Assembly: GCF_004011505.1 (NCBI RefSeq)
Contig: NZ_SAUN01000001.1
Location: 8,025,501-8,089,500 of the forward strand
From: Nonomuraea polychroma
GTDB lineage: Bacteria > Actinomycetota > Actinomycetes > Streptosporangiales > Streptosporangiaceae
DNA length: 64,000 nt
Reading direction: 5' to 3'
The position numbers were made by a program, and so were the translations under genes. Each line of letters begins with the position of its first letter. Position 1 is the first letter of the stretch. This document shows positions 47,046-55,560 of this stretch, one piece after another. The notes beneath the pieces are model-generated. The model had not been told where the DNA came from. It did not search any database and saw only the letters and a program-made list of their open reading frames with translations.

Positions 47046-47903
47046 ATGAGTGAAGTGACGGTGGTCGGGCTCGGCCCGATGGGGTCGACGATGGCCGAGA
47101 CGTTCCTGACCGCGGGCCACCAGGTCAAGGTGTGGAACCGTACGGCGAGCAAGGCAGAGCCGCTGGTCGCCAAGGGCGCCGGGCGGGCGGCGACGGCCGC
47201 GGACGGCGACCTGCTGGTGGTCAGCCAGATCAGCTACGAGGCGATGTACAACAGCCTCGGCGACGCCCGGCTGGACGGGAAAGTGGTGGTCAACCTCAGC
47301 TCCGACAGTCCGGAACGGCTGCGTGCGGCGGCCAGGTGGGTCTCTGAACGCGGCGGCACGCTGGTCACCGGCGGCATCATGGTCCCGCCGCCCGGCATCG
47401 GGCAGCCCGGGGCGTACACCTTCTACAGCGGCCCCAAAGACGTGCTCGACCGGCATGCGGCGACGCTCGAGGCCCTGAGCGAGATCACGTACGTAGGCGA
47501 GGACGAGGGCCTGGCGATGATGTACTACCAGGCCCAGCTGCTGATCTTCTGGTCCAGCCTGACGAGCCACATGCACGCCATGGCCATGCTGCGCACGGCG
47601 GGCGTGTCACCGCTGGAGTTCCTGCCGTTCGTGCGCGAGACCTTCACCCAGCTGGGCGGCGACGGCCCCATGGGGTACGCGAAGATCCTGGCAGAGGAGG
47701 TCGCGGCCGGGACGTACCCGGGCGAGCAGAACTCGCTGCACATGCAGGCCGTCGGCATGGGCCACGTCGTGGAGGCGCTGGAGGAGGCCGGTGTGGAGAC
47801 CACGGTGCCGAGGGCGTTGCAGGCGCTCTTCGAACGCGCCGACGCCGAGGGGCGCGGCCACGAAGGCCTCGGCACCGTCATCGAGTCGATCAGCAAGCCG
47901 TAG
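47046..47903 (+). CDS. NAD(P)-dependent oxidoreductase, IRED/6PGDH-like
   Basis: The 285-residue product has an N-terminal Rossmann fold (VTVVGLGPMGSTMAETFL) with the NADP-type WNRTASKAEPL, then a linking helix and a C-terminal helical domain (YYQAQLLIFWSSLTSHMHAM; QNSLHMQAVGMGHVVEALEEAG). This is the layout of imine reductases and beta-hydroxyacid dehydrogenases; the all-helical C-terminal half and its place beside an AfsR-type gene favour an IRED-like enzyme. The substrate is not known. Its stop is 3 bp from that of cystathionine beta-synthase. Confidence 0.85.
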   Translation: MSEVTVVGLGPMGSTMAETFLTAGHQVKVWNRTASKAEPLVAKGAGRAATAADGDLLVVSQISYEAMYNSLGDARLDGKVVVNLSSDSPERLRAAARWVSERGGTLVTGGIMVPPPGIGQPGAYTFYSGPKDVLDRHAATLEALSEITYVGEDEGLAMMYYQAQLLIFWSSLTSHMHAMAMLRTAGVSPLEFLPFVRETFTQLGGDGPMGYAKILAEEVAAGTYPGEQNSLHMQAVGMGHVVEALEEAGVETTVPRALQALFERADAEGRGHEGLGTVIESISKP

Positions 47904-47906
47904 CGG

Positions 47907-49280
47907 CTAGGCGTGGTTCGCGAGGAAGGCGAGCAGGTCCTGCCGGGTGATCAGCCCGGCGGGCTTGCCCTCTTCCAGCACGACGGCCGCATCAGCCTTC
48001 TCCAGCGCTTCGACCGCACGCGCCACAGGTTCACCGCTGCCGATCGTGGGTAGCGGCGCAGACATATGGTCGGCGATCGGGTCGTCGGAGGAGAGCCTGC
48101 CGTGGTACAGGGCCTCGAGGAGATCGCGCTCGACGATGGAGCCCACGACCTCGGCCGCCATGACCGGCGGCTCCTCCTTCATCACCGGCAGCTGGGACAC
48201 GGAGTATTCGCGCATGATCGCGATGGCCGTGCTCACGGACTCGTGCGGGTGCGCGTGCACGAACTCGGGCATCGCCCGCCCCTTGCGCGCCAGCACGTCA
48301 CCGACCAGACCCTCCTCGGAGGACTCGGTCAGGAAGCCGTAGTCGGCCATCCAGTCGTCGTTGAAGATCTTCGACAGGTAGCCGCGGCCGCCGTCCGGCA
48401 GCAGCACGACGACCACGTCGTCCTTCCCCGCCCTGGCCGCCACCTGCAGCGCCGCCACGACCGCCATCCCGCACGAGCCGCCGACCAGCAGCCCCTCCTC
48501 GCGGGCGAGCCGGCGGGTCATGTTGAAGGAGTCCTTGTCGGACACCGCGATGATCTCGTCGCAGATCGTGGTGTCGTACGTGGCCGGCCAGATGTCCTCG
48601 CCGACGCCCTCCACCAGGTACGGCCGCCCGGAGCCACCGGAGTAGACCGAGCCGACCGGGTCCGCACCGATGATCTTCACTCGGCCGTCGGAGACGTCCT
48701 TGAGGTAACGGCCCGTACCGCTGATCGTGCCCCCGGTGCCGATGCCCGCCACGAAGTGCGTGACCCGGCCCTCGGTGTCCGCCCAGACCTCGGGACCCGT
48801 CGAGTGGTAGTGGGAGTCGGGGTTGTTGACGTTGGCGTATTGGTTGGGCTTCCAGGCGTTGGGCACCTCGCGGGCCAGCCGGTCGGAGACCGAGTAGTAG
48901 GAGTCCGGGTGCTCCGGCGAGACGGCGGTCGGGCAGACCACGACCTCGGCCCCATAAGCGCGCAGCACCGAGATCTTGTCCTGCGCCACCTTGTCCGGCA
49001 CCACGAACAGGCACCGGTATCCCTTCTGCTGTGCCACGATGGCCAGGCCCACACCGGTGTTGCCGGACGTCGGCTCGACGATGACGCCGCCGGGACGCAG
49101 CTCGCCCGACTTCTCGGCGGCCTCGATCATGCGCATCGCGATGCGGTCTTTGACCGAGCCCCCCGGGTTGAAGTACTCGACCTTGGCGAGCACCTGGGCG
49201 GGCAGTCCCGCGGAAACCTTGTGCAGCCGAACCAGCGGGGTGTTCCCCATGAGATCGACCAGGGAATCGTAAACGCGCAC
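47907..49280 (-). CDS. Cystathionine beta-synthase
   Basis: From the GTG at 49280 (AAGGTGA about 9 nt upstream) the product is 457 residues. A PLP fold II core (MGNTPLVRLHKVSAGLPAQ; VEYFNPGGSVKDRIAM with the PLP Lys; EPTSGNTGVGLAI; GIGTGGTISGTGRYLK) is followed by two CBS motifs (about 330-450: FVHAHPHESVSTAIAIMREY and ADAAVVLEEGKPAGLITRQD). The CBS pair marks it as beta-synthase rather than plain cysteine synthase. It makes cystathionine from homocysteine and serine, feeding transsulfuration with metB at 41141. Confidence 0.93.
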   Translation of the reverse strand: MRVYDSLVDLMGNTPLVRLHKVSAGLPAQVLAKVEYFNPGGSVKDRIAMRMIEAAEKSGELRPGGVIVEPTSGNTGVGLAIVAQQKGYRCLFVVPDKVAQDKISVLRAYGAEVVVCPTAVSPEHPDSYYSVSDRLAREVPNAWKPNQYANVNNPDSHYHSTGPEVWADTEGRVTHFVAGIGTGGTISGTGRYLKDVSDGRVKIIGADPVGSVYSGGSGRPYLVEGVGEDIWPATYDTTICDEIIAVSDKDSFNMTRRLAREEGLLVGGSCGMAVVAALQVAARAGKDDVVVVLLPDGGRGYLSKIFNDDWMADYGFLTESSEEGLVGDVLARKGRAMPEFVHAHPHESVSTAIAIMREYSVSQLPVMKEEPPVMAAEVVGSIVERDLLEALYHGRLSSDDPIADHMSAPLPTIGSGEPVARAVEALEKADAAVVLEEGKPAGLITRQDLLAFLANHA

Positions 49281-49408
49281 CGAGGTGTTCACCTTCTTTG
49301 CCAAAGCTTGATCAGCTTGCCTGTGGCCGAGATCCCGTGGAGGTGGCAGGCCCTCGGCTAGTTTTTCAAGCAAACGCTACCGCCGAGTTCGACCGGGGAG
49401 GCACGGAC

Positions 49409-50392
49409 ATGGTCTGGCCAGCTGGGATGGCCCGCGCGGCACGCAAGATCGCTACTGCGGCGGCGCTCGGAGGGGGCGGCCTGACCGCGCTCGGCGCCAC
49501 GGCGTACGCACTGCTGATCGCCGAGGGGCTGCTCGCGCGCAAGGCGATCGGCCAGCCGCACGGCCTGGACGGCCCACCGTCCGACGGCACCTACGGCGAC
49601 TTCCCCGGCGAGCCGCTCAAGCTGGCCATGCTCGGCGATTCCACGGCCATCGGCCTCGGCATGACCGACCCGGCCGACACCCCCGGCGTGTTGCTGGCCA
49701 ACGGCCTGGCTGAGGTGTCCGAGCGGCCGGTGCGCCTGCTCGTCGCCGCCAAGTCGGGCACGCCGTCGGCCGAGCTGGGCGATCAGGTGGACCAGGCCCT
49801 GACCATGGCTCCCGACGTGGCGGTGATCTTCGTGGGGGCCAACGACATCATCACGCAGACGCCGCCCGCGATCGCCGTACGACATCTGACCAAGGCCGTG
49901 CGGCGGCTGCGGGACGCGGGGGTCGAGGTGGTCGTGGGCACCTGCCCGGACCTCGGCACGGTCCGCCCCATCTCGCAGCCGCTGCGCTGGGTGGCGCGGC
50001 GCTGGAGCCGGCAACTGGCGGCGGCGCAGACGGTGGCAGTGGTGGACGCGGGCGGGCGGACGGTGGCGTTCGCCGACGTCCTCGGCCCGGAGTTCGCGAC
50101 AAACCCGACAGAAATGTTCGGACCGGATCGTTTCCATCCATCTGCCCGAGGTTACGCGCAGGCCGCTTACGCGGTGCTACCTTCAGTGTGCGCTGCGTTG
50201 GGGCTGTGGCCTGAGCCGCGCCCCGCGCGCGGCGAGGCATTGCAACCGATCTACCTTGCGGCGGCTACGGCCGCGGAGGAGTCCGGCACCGAGGTCACCG
50301 CGACCCGGGTCGACGGGCGTTCGACGGGCCTGCACGGGAAGTGGGCATCGTTGTTCCGCCGGCGGCTCGGCGAGCAGCTCAACGAGTCCTGA
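49409..50392 (+). CDS. SGNH/GDSL-type hydrolase, membrane anchored
   Basis: The ATG at 49409 (GGGGAGG 7 nt upstream) yields 327 residues. An N-terminal membrane segment (about 14-38) precedes the esterase domain, with the catalytic Ser in LAMLGDSTAIGLG, the Asn in VIFVGANDIITQ and the Asp/His of DRFHPSARGYAQAAY. Substrates of related actinobacterial proteins are acyl chains on glycans or lipids, and none can be assigned here. The last 60 residues are a Thr/Glu-rich tail. It is divergent from the CBS gene. Confidence 0.9.
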   Translation: MVWPAGMARAARKIATAAALGGGGLTALGATAYALLIAEGLLARKAIGQPHGLDGPPSDGTYGDFPGEPLKLAMLGDSTAIGLGMTDPADTPGVLLANGLAEVSERPVRLLVAAKSGTPSAELGDQVDQALTMAPDVAVIFVGANDIITQTPPAIAVRHLTKAVRRLRDAGVEVVVGTCPDLGTVRPISQPLRWVARRWSRQLAAAQTVAVVDAGGRTVAFADVLGPEFATNPTEMFGPDRFHPSARGYAQAAYAVLPSVCAALGLWPEPRPARGEALQPIYLAAATAAEESGTEVTATRVDGRSTGLHGKWASLFRRRLGEQLNES

Positions 50393-50507
50393 CCCCCATC
50401 AGACTCGGGACCCACGGTTCAGGCTTGGCGAGCGCTCGACGACGCCCGGCCACGGTCACCCTCCGCGCCCGGACCGTCGCTAAACGTCCCTTTGGAGGGT
50501 ATTGCCC

Positions 50508-51854
50508 GTGCTCCGGCCCCTCTGGAAACCGTCCATCGCCCTCGCCGGAACGCTGGCCGTCGCCGCCTGCTCCGGCAGCGACGCGGCCACCACCGACAAG
50601 TTCCCGACCTGGCACAACACCCAAGTCAACGCGGTCAGCCGCATGGCGGTGGCCGGCGGGGTCGTCGCCACGACCTCCATGAAGCCCGACGGCACGCTGG
50701 AGACCGTCGCGATCGGCCTGCGCGACGGCAAACGCCTGTGGGCCTATCCGGCCACGATGGCGGGCCGCCTGCCCGGGATGGGCGTCTCCACCCCCGCGAT
50801 CGTCGAGACGGCAAGAGGCCAAGGCGTGGTCGTCGCCCTCGACCCGGCCAAGAACGCCCAGTGGAGCGCCACCCTCATCGCCCGCGACGCCCACTCCGGG
50901 GTGCAGAAGTGGACCAGGCCGGTGCATTCGACGTTCGGGCCGCAACGCTGCGGCCCCTACATCTGCCTGTCCGAGCACACGGCCCTGTCCAAGGCCCGCA
51001 TGGTGGTCCTCGACCCGGCCACGGGCAAACAGCTGTGGAAACTGCCGGGCATCTCCGAGGTCGAATGGTCCGACCCGGCCCGGGTGCTGCTGCTCAGGCT
51101 CTCCGCCGACCCCATGATCGAGTCGTACGAGGTCAAGACCGGCAAGCTGCAGTGGCAGCAGCCGATCGAGCAGGCCCTCGGACCAGGCGTCGACCTGTCG
51201 GGGGGCTGGGCGTTCGGCGCGACCGGGGACAACCTGATCGGCTACGTCGCCCCGTACACCAACCCGCGGACCAAGAAGATCTCCACCTTCGGGTTGTTCT
51301 CCCTCAAGATCTCCGATGGGACGATCAACTGGATCCGGCCCTCGGTCGTCCGCGTCTACCCCAGCGGCAGCCCCGGCTACGCCCCGGTCGTACGTCCCGT
51401 CGACCGGCAGGGCGCCTACGGCGGCTTCGCCCGGCTCGACTCCGAGTCCGGCCGGGTCATCGGGCAGATCACCGCCTCCGACGTGCCGGGCTCCGGCTGG
51501 TGGCTGGCCTTCCCCGACCGGATGGACAAGCTGGGCTTCCTCAAGCACAACACCACGGGGACGGCCTTCGACCTGACCTCCGGCAAGGCCGTGCCCGCGG
51601 AGAAGGAACGCGGCTGGTCCTTCTGCGTCACCGACCCCAAGCCGCTGCCGCTGCCCGGACAACCTCCGGGCTTCTACTCGACGGCGGCCATCTGCGAGTA
51701 CGACCTGGGCACCGGCAAGCGCGTCTCCCCCGCGAGCACGCCGCCGCCCTGGTTCACCGGCAGCCAGGACGGCTGGCGGTTGTGGCGCGACGAGAAGGGG
51801 GCGCTGCACGCCGTGAACGACCAGACGGCGCCCGCGCCCGGCATGTACGGGTGA
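50508..51854 (+). CDS. PQQ-like beta-propeller lipoprotein
   Basis: The GTG at 50508 has GGAGGG 8 nt upstream. The 448-residue product has a lipoprotein signal peptide (LAGTLAVAACSGSD, lipidated Cys near 21). The body shows repeated beta-propeller blades with the Trp motifs GLRDGKRLWAY, SGVQKWTRPV, TGKQLWKLPG and TGKLQWQQPI. Similar proteins act as scaffolds or quinoprotein relatives; no PQQ ligand set is confirmed. It stands 115 bp after the SGNH gene on the same strand. Confidence 0.85.
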   Translation: MLRPLWKPSIALAGTLAVAACSGSDAATTDKFPTWHNTQVNAVSRMAVAGGVVATTSMKPDGTLETVAIGLRDGKRLWAYPATMAGRLPGMGVSTPAIVETARGQGVVVALDPAKNAQWSATLIARDAHSGVQKWTRPVHSTFGPQRCGPYICLSEHTALSKARMVVLDPATGKQLWKLPGISEVEWSDPARVLLLRLSADPMIESYEVKTGKLQWQQPIEQALGPGVDLSGGWAFGATGDNLIGYVAPYTNPRTKKISTFGLFSLKISDGTINWIRPSVVRVYPSGSPGYAPVVRPVDRQGAYGGFARLDSESGRVIGQITASDVPGSGWWLAFPDRMDKLGFLKHNTTGTAFDLTSGKAVPAEKERGWSFCVTDPKPLPLPGQPPGFYSTAAICEYDLGTGKRVSPASTPPPWFTGSQDGWRLWRDEKGALHAVNDQTAPAPGMYG

Positions 51855-51920
51855 CCACCGCGGGGCTTTCGAGCAGGACTGGAATATAGTTCTGCGGTAA
51901 GCGCCGACAAAGGAGGGGCC

Positions 51921-53138
51921 ATGCCCGAGGCAGTCATCGTCGCAACCGCGCGTTCCCCCATCGGACGAGCCTTCAAAGGATCGTTGAAGGACATCAGGCC
52001 CGACGACCTGACCGTGCAGATGATCAAGGCGGCGCTGGCCAAGGTGCCCCAGCTCGACCCCCACACGATCGACGACATCATGCTGGGCTGCGGGCTGCCG
52101 GGCGGCGAGCAGGGCTTCAACATGGCGCGCGTGGTGTCCGTCATGCTCGGCCTGGACGACGTGCCCGGCACCACCGTGACGCGCTACTGCTCCTCGTCGC
52201 TGCAGACCACCAGGATGGCCTTCCACGCCATCAAGGCCGGCGAGGGCGACGTGTTCGTGTCCGCCGGTGTGGAGACCGTCTCGCGCTTCACCAAGGGCAA
52301 TTCCGACTCGCTGCCCGACACGCACAACCCGATCTTCCTGGACGCGCTGGCCCGTACGAAGAAGTTCACCGAGGGCGGGCAGACCTGGCACGACCCGCGC
52401 GAGGACGACGCCATTCCGGACATCTACATCGCTATGGGGCAGACCGCGGAGAACGTCGCCCAGCTCAAGGGCGTCAGCCGGCAGGAGCAGGACGAGTTCG
52501 GGGTTCGGTCACAGAACCTGGCTGAGAAGGCGCTGGCCGACGGATTCTGGGCCAAGGACATCACGCCCGCGACCATGCCCGACGGGACCGTGGTCAGCAA
52601 GGACGACGGGCCCAGGGCGGGGACCACGTACGAGAAGGTCGCCGGACTTCAGCCGGTCTTCCGGCCCGACGGCACCGTCACGGCCGGCAACTGCTGCCCG
52701 CTCAACGACGGGGCAGCCGCCGTGATCGTGATGAGCGACGTCAAGGCCGCCGAGCTGGGGATCACGCCGCTCGCCCGGATCGTGTCCACCGGGGTGTCCG
52801 CGCTGTCCCCGGAGATCATGGGGCTGGGGCCCGTGGAGGCCAGCCGGCAGGCGCTGTCGCGGGCCGGGATGGCCATCGAGGACGTCGACCTCGTCGAGAT
52901 CAACGAGGCCTTCGCCGCTCAGGTCATTCCGTCGTATCGGGAGCTGGGGATCGACCTGGACCGGCTCAACGTGAACGGAGGGGCGATCGCGGTGGGGCAT
53001 CCGTTCGGGATGACGGGGGCGCGCATCACATCCACCCTGGTCAACAGCCTCCAGCACCACGACAAGAGCATCGGGCTCGAGACGATGTGCGTGGGTGGTG
53101 GGCAGGGAATGGCGATGCTCCTCGAGCGCCTGTCTTAA
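51921..53138 (+). CDS. Acetyl-CoA acetyltransferase (thiolase)
   Basis: The 405-residue protein has the thiolase active sites: acyl-acceptor Cys in VTRYCSSSLQTTRMA, NGGAIAVGHPFGMTGARI with the catalytic His, and the second Cys in LETMCVGGGQGMAML. It joins or splits acetyl-CoA units, either in beta-oxidation or polyketide-like carbon supply. The ATG has AAGGAGG 6 nt upstream. The stop codon lies inside the first of three 56-bp tandem repeats. The next intact gene on the plus strand is far away. Confidence 0.95.
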   Translation: MPEAVIVATARSPIGRAFKGSLKDIRPDDLTVQMIKAALAKVPQLDPHTIDDIMLGCGLPGGEQGFNMARVVSVMLGLDDVPGTTVTRYCSSSLQTTRMAFHAIKAGEGDVFVSAGVETVSRFTKGNSDSLPDTHNPIFLDALARTKKFTEGGQTWHDPREDDAIPDIYIAMGQTAENVAQLKGVSRQEQDEFGVRSQNLAEKALADGFWAKDITPATMPDGTVVSKDDGPRAGTTYEKVAGLQPVFRPDGTVTAGNCCPLNDGAAAVIVMSDVKAAELGITPLARIVSTGVSALSPEIMGLGPVEASRQALSRAGMAIEDVDLVEINEAFAAQVIPSYRELGIDLDRLNVNGGAIAVGHPFGMTGARITSTLVNSLQHHDKSIGLETMCVGGGQGMAMLLERLS

Positions 53139-53299
53139 GGGCCATCCTTTACGCGTCGCCGTGGTCGGCCACCCGCCATACTCCGGCGTCTTAAGGGCCA
53201 TCCTTTACGCGTCGCCGTGGTCGGCCACCCGCCATACTCCGGCGTCTTAAGGGCCATCCTTTACGCGTTGCCGTGGTCGGCCACCCGCCATACTCCGGC
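53132..53299. repeat. Three tandem 56-bp repeats spanning the thiolase stop codon
   Basis: Copies start at 53132, 53188 and 53244. The first two are identical and the third differs by one base (GCGTTGCC for GCGTCGCC). The thiolase stop (53136-53138) is within copy one, so the duplicated unit includes the end of the gene. Confidence 0.95.
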
Positions 53300-53611
53300 T
53301 GGTGGCCCTCCAGGAAACGGCCTCTGAACCCTTCAGTGGTGGCCCGCCGTTACGCGAGCCCCCGTTGGCCGAGTTCCGTGGTGACGCGTTACCCCGTTCC
53401 GTGGCCCCACTCTGGGCGCCGACCGTCTTGCGCCGCAGGACGACCCGTCTGGGCCGCCACACGAAGGAACGCGGACCGGCCCGCGCGCCCGGTGTCAGGT
53501 GGGAAGGGGCACACGACGTCGTGGCGCCGTCGCGCTGGAAGGCGGCGCGCCACGACCGGCCCCCCGAAGAGGTGGGCGCGTGTCGGAGGGACGGCACCCG
53601 CGAATGAGGCG
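53300..53611. other. Non-coding or unrecognised stretch
   Basis: A GTG-started frame (53302-53607, 101 residues, very Pro/Arg rich) lies here. It has no recognisable domain, and its composition is more like decayed sequence than a gene. I do not call it. Confidence 0.45.
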
Positions 53612-54019
53612 TTATCCGTGGTGGTCCGGGCCTGCGTGGGTGGGGGTGATGCGGAGGATGACGCGACGGTCGCGGATCATGGCGGCGCGGTAGTCCTCCC
53701 AGTCCGGATGCTCGCCCGAGATGTTGCGGTAGTAGGAAACCAGGTGGTCCATGGCCTCGGGCAGGGAGATGATGTCGGCCGTGCCGTCCACCTGGATCCA
53801 GTCGCCGTAGAAGGCGTTCGTGAAGGCGCACAGCGAGACGTGTGGGTCGCGGTGGGCGTTGCGAACCTTGACCGCCGTCTCCCTGCTGCTGATGACGATG
53901 TGGCCATCCTCCACCCCGGCCGTCACCGGCGACATCTGCGGGCGCCCATCGCGATGCCGGGTGAGCAGGACGGCGTTGTGGTTGGCGCTGAGGAAGGCGA
54001 GAGCCTTGTCGAGATCCAT
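53612..54019 (-). CDS. PPOX-class F420-dependent oxidoreductase
   Basis: The 135-residue protein is a split-barrel flavin-type fold of the PPOX family: AFLSANHNAVLLTRHRDGRP, MSPVTAGVEDGHIVISS and DWIQVDGTADIISLPEAMDH. Short actinobacterial members bind F420 rather than FMN. The physiological substrate is unknown. The ATG start has a plain context. The DUF4287 gene lies 54 bp upstream on the same strand. Confidence 0.9.
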   Translation of the reverse strand: MDLDKALAFLSANHNAVLLTRHRDGRPQMSPVTAGVEDGHIVISSRETAVKVRNAHRDPHVSLCAFTNAFYGDWIQVDGTADIISLPEAMDHLVSYYRNISGEHPDWEDYRAAMIRDRRVILRITPTHAGPDHHG

Positions 54020-54073
54020 CCCCTCATGATGACGCGCCCGCGCTTGGGACGCGGGCGCGGGGATGGATGGGCT

Positions 54074-54307
54074 TTAGATGAAGCCCATGCGGTTACGGCG
54101 CTGCCGCTCGTGCTCGAGGACGATCGCGGCGGCGTAGCCGTGGGTCAGCCCGTGCTCGTCGGCAAGCCAGTTGGCCCGCTCGTCGCACCGTAGGAAGCTC
54201 GGGCCGTTGTCAAGTGCTTGAAACCACTCTGGGAGTTCGCGTCCCGTGATGGCTGGGACCCTTGCGATGAGCTTCGTCTGCATCTCCGGTGAGTGGTTCA
54301 AGGACAT
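54074..54307 (-). CDS. DUF4287 domain protein
   Basis: From the ATG at 54307 (GGAGGTGCCC upstream) the product is 77 residues. It has the DUF4287 sequence NHSPEMQTKLIARVPAITGR, then WLADEHGLTHGYAAAIVLEH, ending in RRNRMGF. Such small helical proteins are common in actinobacteria, with no assigned role. The frame also runs upstream to 54418, but that part lacks an RBS and reads as spacer. Confidence 0.8.
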   Translation of the reverse strand: MSLNHSPEMQTKLIARVPAITGRELPEWFQALDNGPSFLRCDERANWLADEHGLTHGYAAAIVLEHERQRRNRMGFI

Positions 54308-54424
54308 GGGCACCTCCGCGGATAACGGTCCTTTGCTTGACAGTGCAACACGTCCGTCCGAATAGCAAGCCCCTAACCAGGCATCATTTCGTGACGGCAC
54401 GTAGATTTTCGGTCGCACAAAGAG

Positions 54425-54450
54425 AGGGCCCCGCCTGAACGGCGAGGCCC
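54425..54450 (-). terminator. Intrinsic terminator of the Bax-inhibitor-like gene
   Basis: Minus-strand hairpin GGGCCTCGCC-GTTCA-GGCGGGGCCC with one mismatch, followed by TCTCTTT. It begins about 25 bp after the gene stop. Confidence 0.75.
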
Positions 54451-54475
54451 ACCCGGGTGACGCTGGTGCTAACGA

Positions 54476-55267
54476 TCAGTCACTATTGCTGAAATAGCTC
54501 ATGAAGCGGAGCACCTCGAGGTAGATCCACACGAGGCTCAGCGTCAGCCCGAACGCGCACTGCCACGCGAACTTCTCCGGAGCGCCCTGCTTGACCCCCT
54601 GCTCGATCGAGTCGAAGTCGAGCAGCAGGAAGAAGCAGCCGATCAGGATCATCACGATGCTGAAGACCCAGCCGATCGGGCTGTCGGTGCGAAGGCCGAG
54701 GCCGACGCCGTTGAACAGGCCGACGACCACGTTGACGAGCACGAGCCCGACCGCCGCGATGGCTGCGGCGAGGCCGTACTTCACCAGCTTCGGGGTGACG
54801 CGGATCACGCGGAGCGAGTAGACAGTCAGCACGGCGCCGAAGGCGAAGGCCGTGCCCAACACCGCCTGCAGGACGATGCCGCTGATTGCGCCTTCGAAGA
54901 CAGAGCTGATCTTGCCGAGGAACACGCCCTCGAACACCGCGTACCCCAGGATCAGCGCGGGGTTGGTGCTCTGCGTGAACGCGGCGATCAGGCCCAGGAT
55001 CATCGCGACGATGGCGGCGCCGATGGCGACCATGGGTGGCACGTTGAGCACCCATGCCGCCGCGGCAGCCAGCACGAGTGCGCCAAGGGTCAGGAACCCG
55101 CGCACCACTACGTCGTCGAGGGTCATGGTCCGGTATGCGGGCCGGCTCGGGGGTGCGTACGACGGGGCGTCGTACATGTTCTGCAGCTGGTCGGGAGACG
55201 GGGCGGGTCCTGCCCAACCGCCCGCCTGCTGGCGTGACCTGCTGAATACGGGGTTCTTGCTCTCCAT
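54476..55267 (-). CDS. Bax inhibitor-1/YccA-family membrane protein
   Basis: From the ATG at 55267 (CAGGAGG upstream) the product is 263 residues. A 55-residue cytoplasmic N-terminus rich in Pro and Tyr precedes seven membrane helices. The signature of the family is visible (NPALILGYAVFEGVFLGKIS; CFFLLLDFDSIEQGVKQGAP). In other bacteria such proteins act as pH-sensitive calcium leak channels; the role here is unproven. A tRNA gene follows upstream on the same strand. Confidence 0.92.
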   Translation of the reverse strand: MESKNPVFSRSRQQAGGWAGPAPSPDQLQNMYDAPSYAPPSRPAYRTMTLDDVVVRGFLTLGALVLAAAAAWVLNVPPMVAIGAAIVAMILGLIAAFTQSTNPALILGYAVFEGVFLGKISSVFEGAISGIVLQAVLGTAFAFGAVLTVYSLRVIRVTPKLVKYGLAAAIAAVGLVLVNVVVGLFNGVGLGLRTDSPIGWVFSIVMILIGCFFLLLDFDSIEQGVKQGAPEKFAWQCAFGLTLSLVWIYLEVLRFMSYFSNSD

Positions 55268-55438
55268 CGCTGCCTCCTGTGACACCGAGCCTAAGGGGCC
55301 CGGTGGCACCTTGGTCAACTCGCGCTCAGATCGATGTCCATTTGGGACGTCGGCAGCGTTGACAACGAACGTGGCCACCGGAGAGTTCCCAAGGTCATGC
55401 AGGCTACGGAAAACGCATTTCCAATGGTAGAAGGCAGG

Positions 55439-55511
55439 TGCCCCCGGCGGGATTCGAACCCGCACTACAACCCTTTTAAGGGGTTTGCCTCTGCCATTGG
55501 GCTACGGGGGC
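55439..55511 (-). tRNA. tRNA with anticodon UAA but a short (class I) variable region
   Basis: A 73-nt cloverleaf folds well. The acceptor stem is GCCCCCG/CGGGGGC with discriminator A; the D arm has GCC/GGC with loop AATGGCAGA; the anticodon stem AACCC/GGGTT encloses loop CTTAAAA, so positions 34-36 read UAA (plus 55476-55478). The variable region is only 5 nt (GTAGT), and the T arm is GCGGG-TTCGAAT-CCCGC. The anticodon reads UUA (Leu), yet bacterial tRNA-Leu is class II with a long variable arm. The CCA end is not fully encoded. The body resembles tRNA-Lys or tRNA-Glu of actinobacteria, so its amino acid is uncertain. Confidence 0.85.
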
Positions 55512-55560
55512 GCCGCAATCATACGAAACGGACCATGCTTCCGAGGAGCACAACTTCGCA

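Noticed and set aside
53302-53607. A 101-residue plus-strand frame after the 56-bp repeats
   Set aside because: Pro/Arg-rich, no domain, weak start, and next to duplicated sequence; not enough support for a gene.
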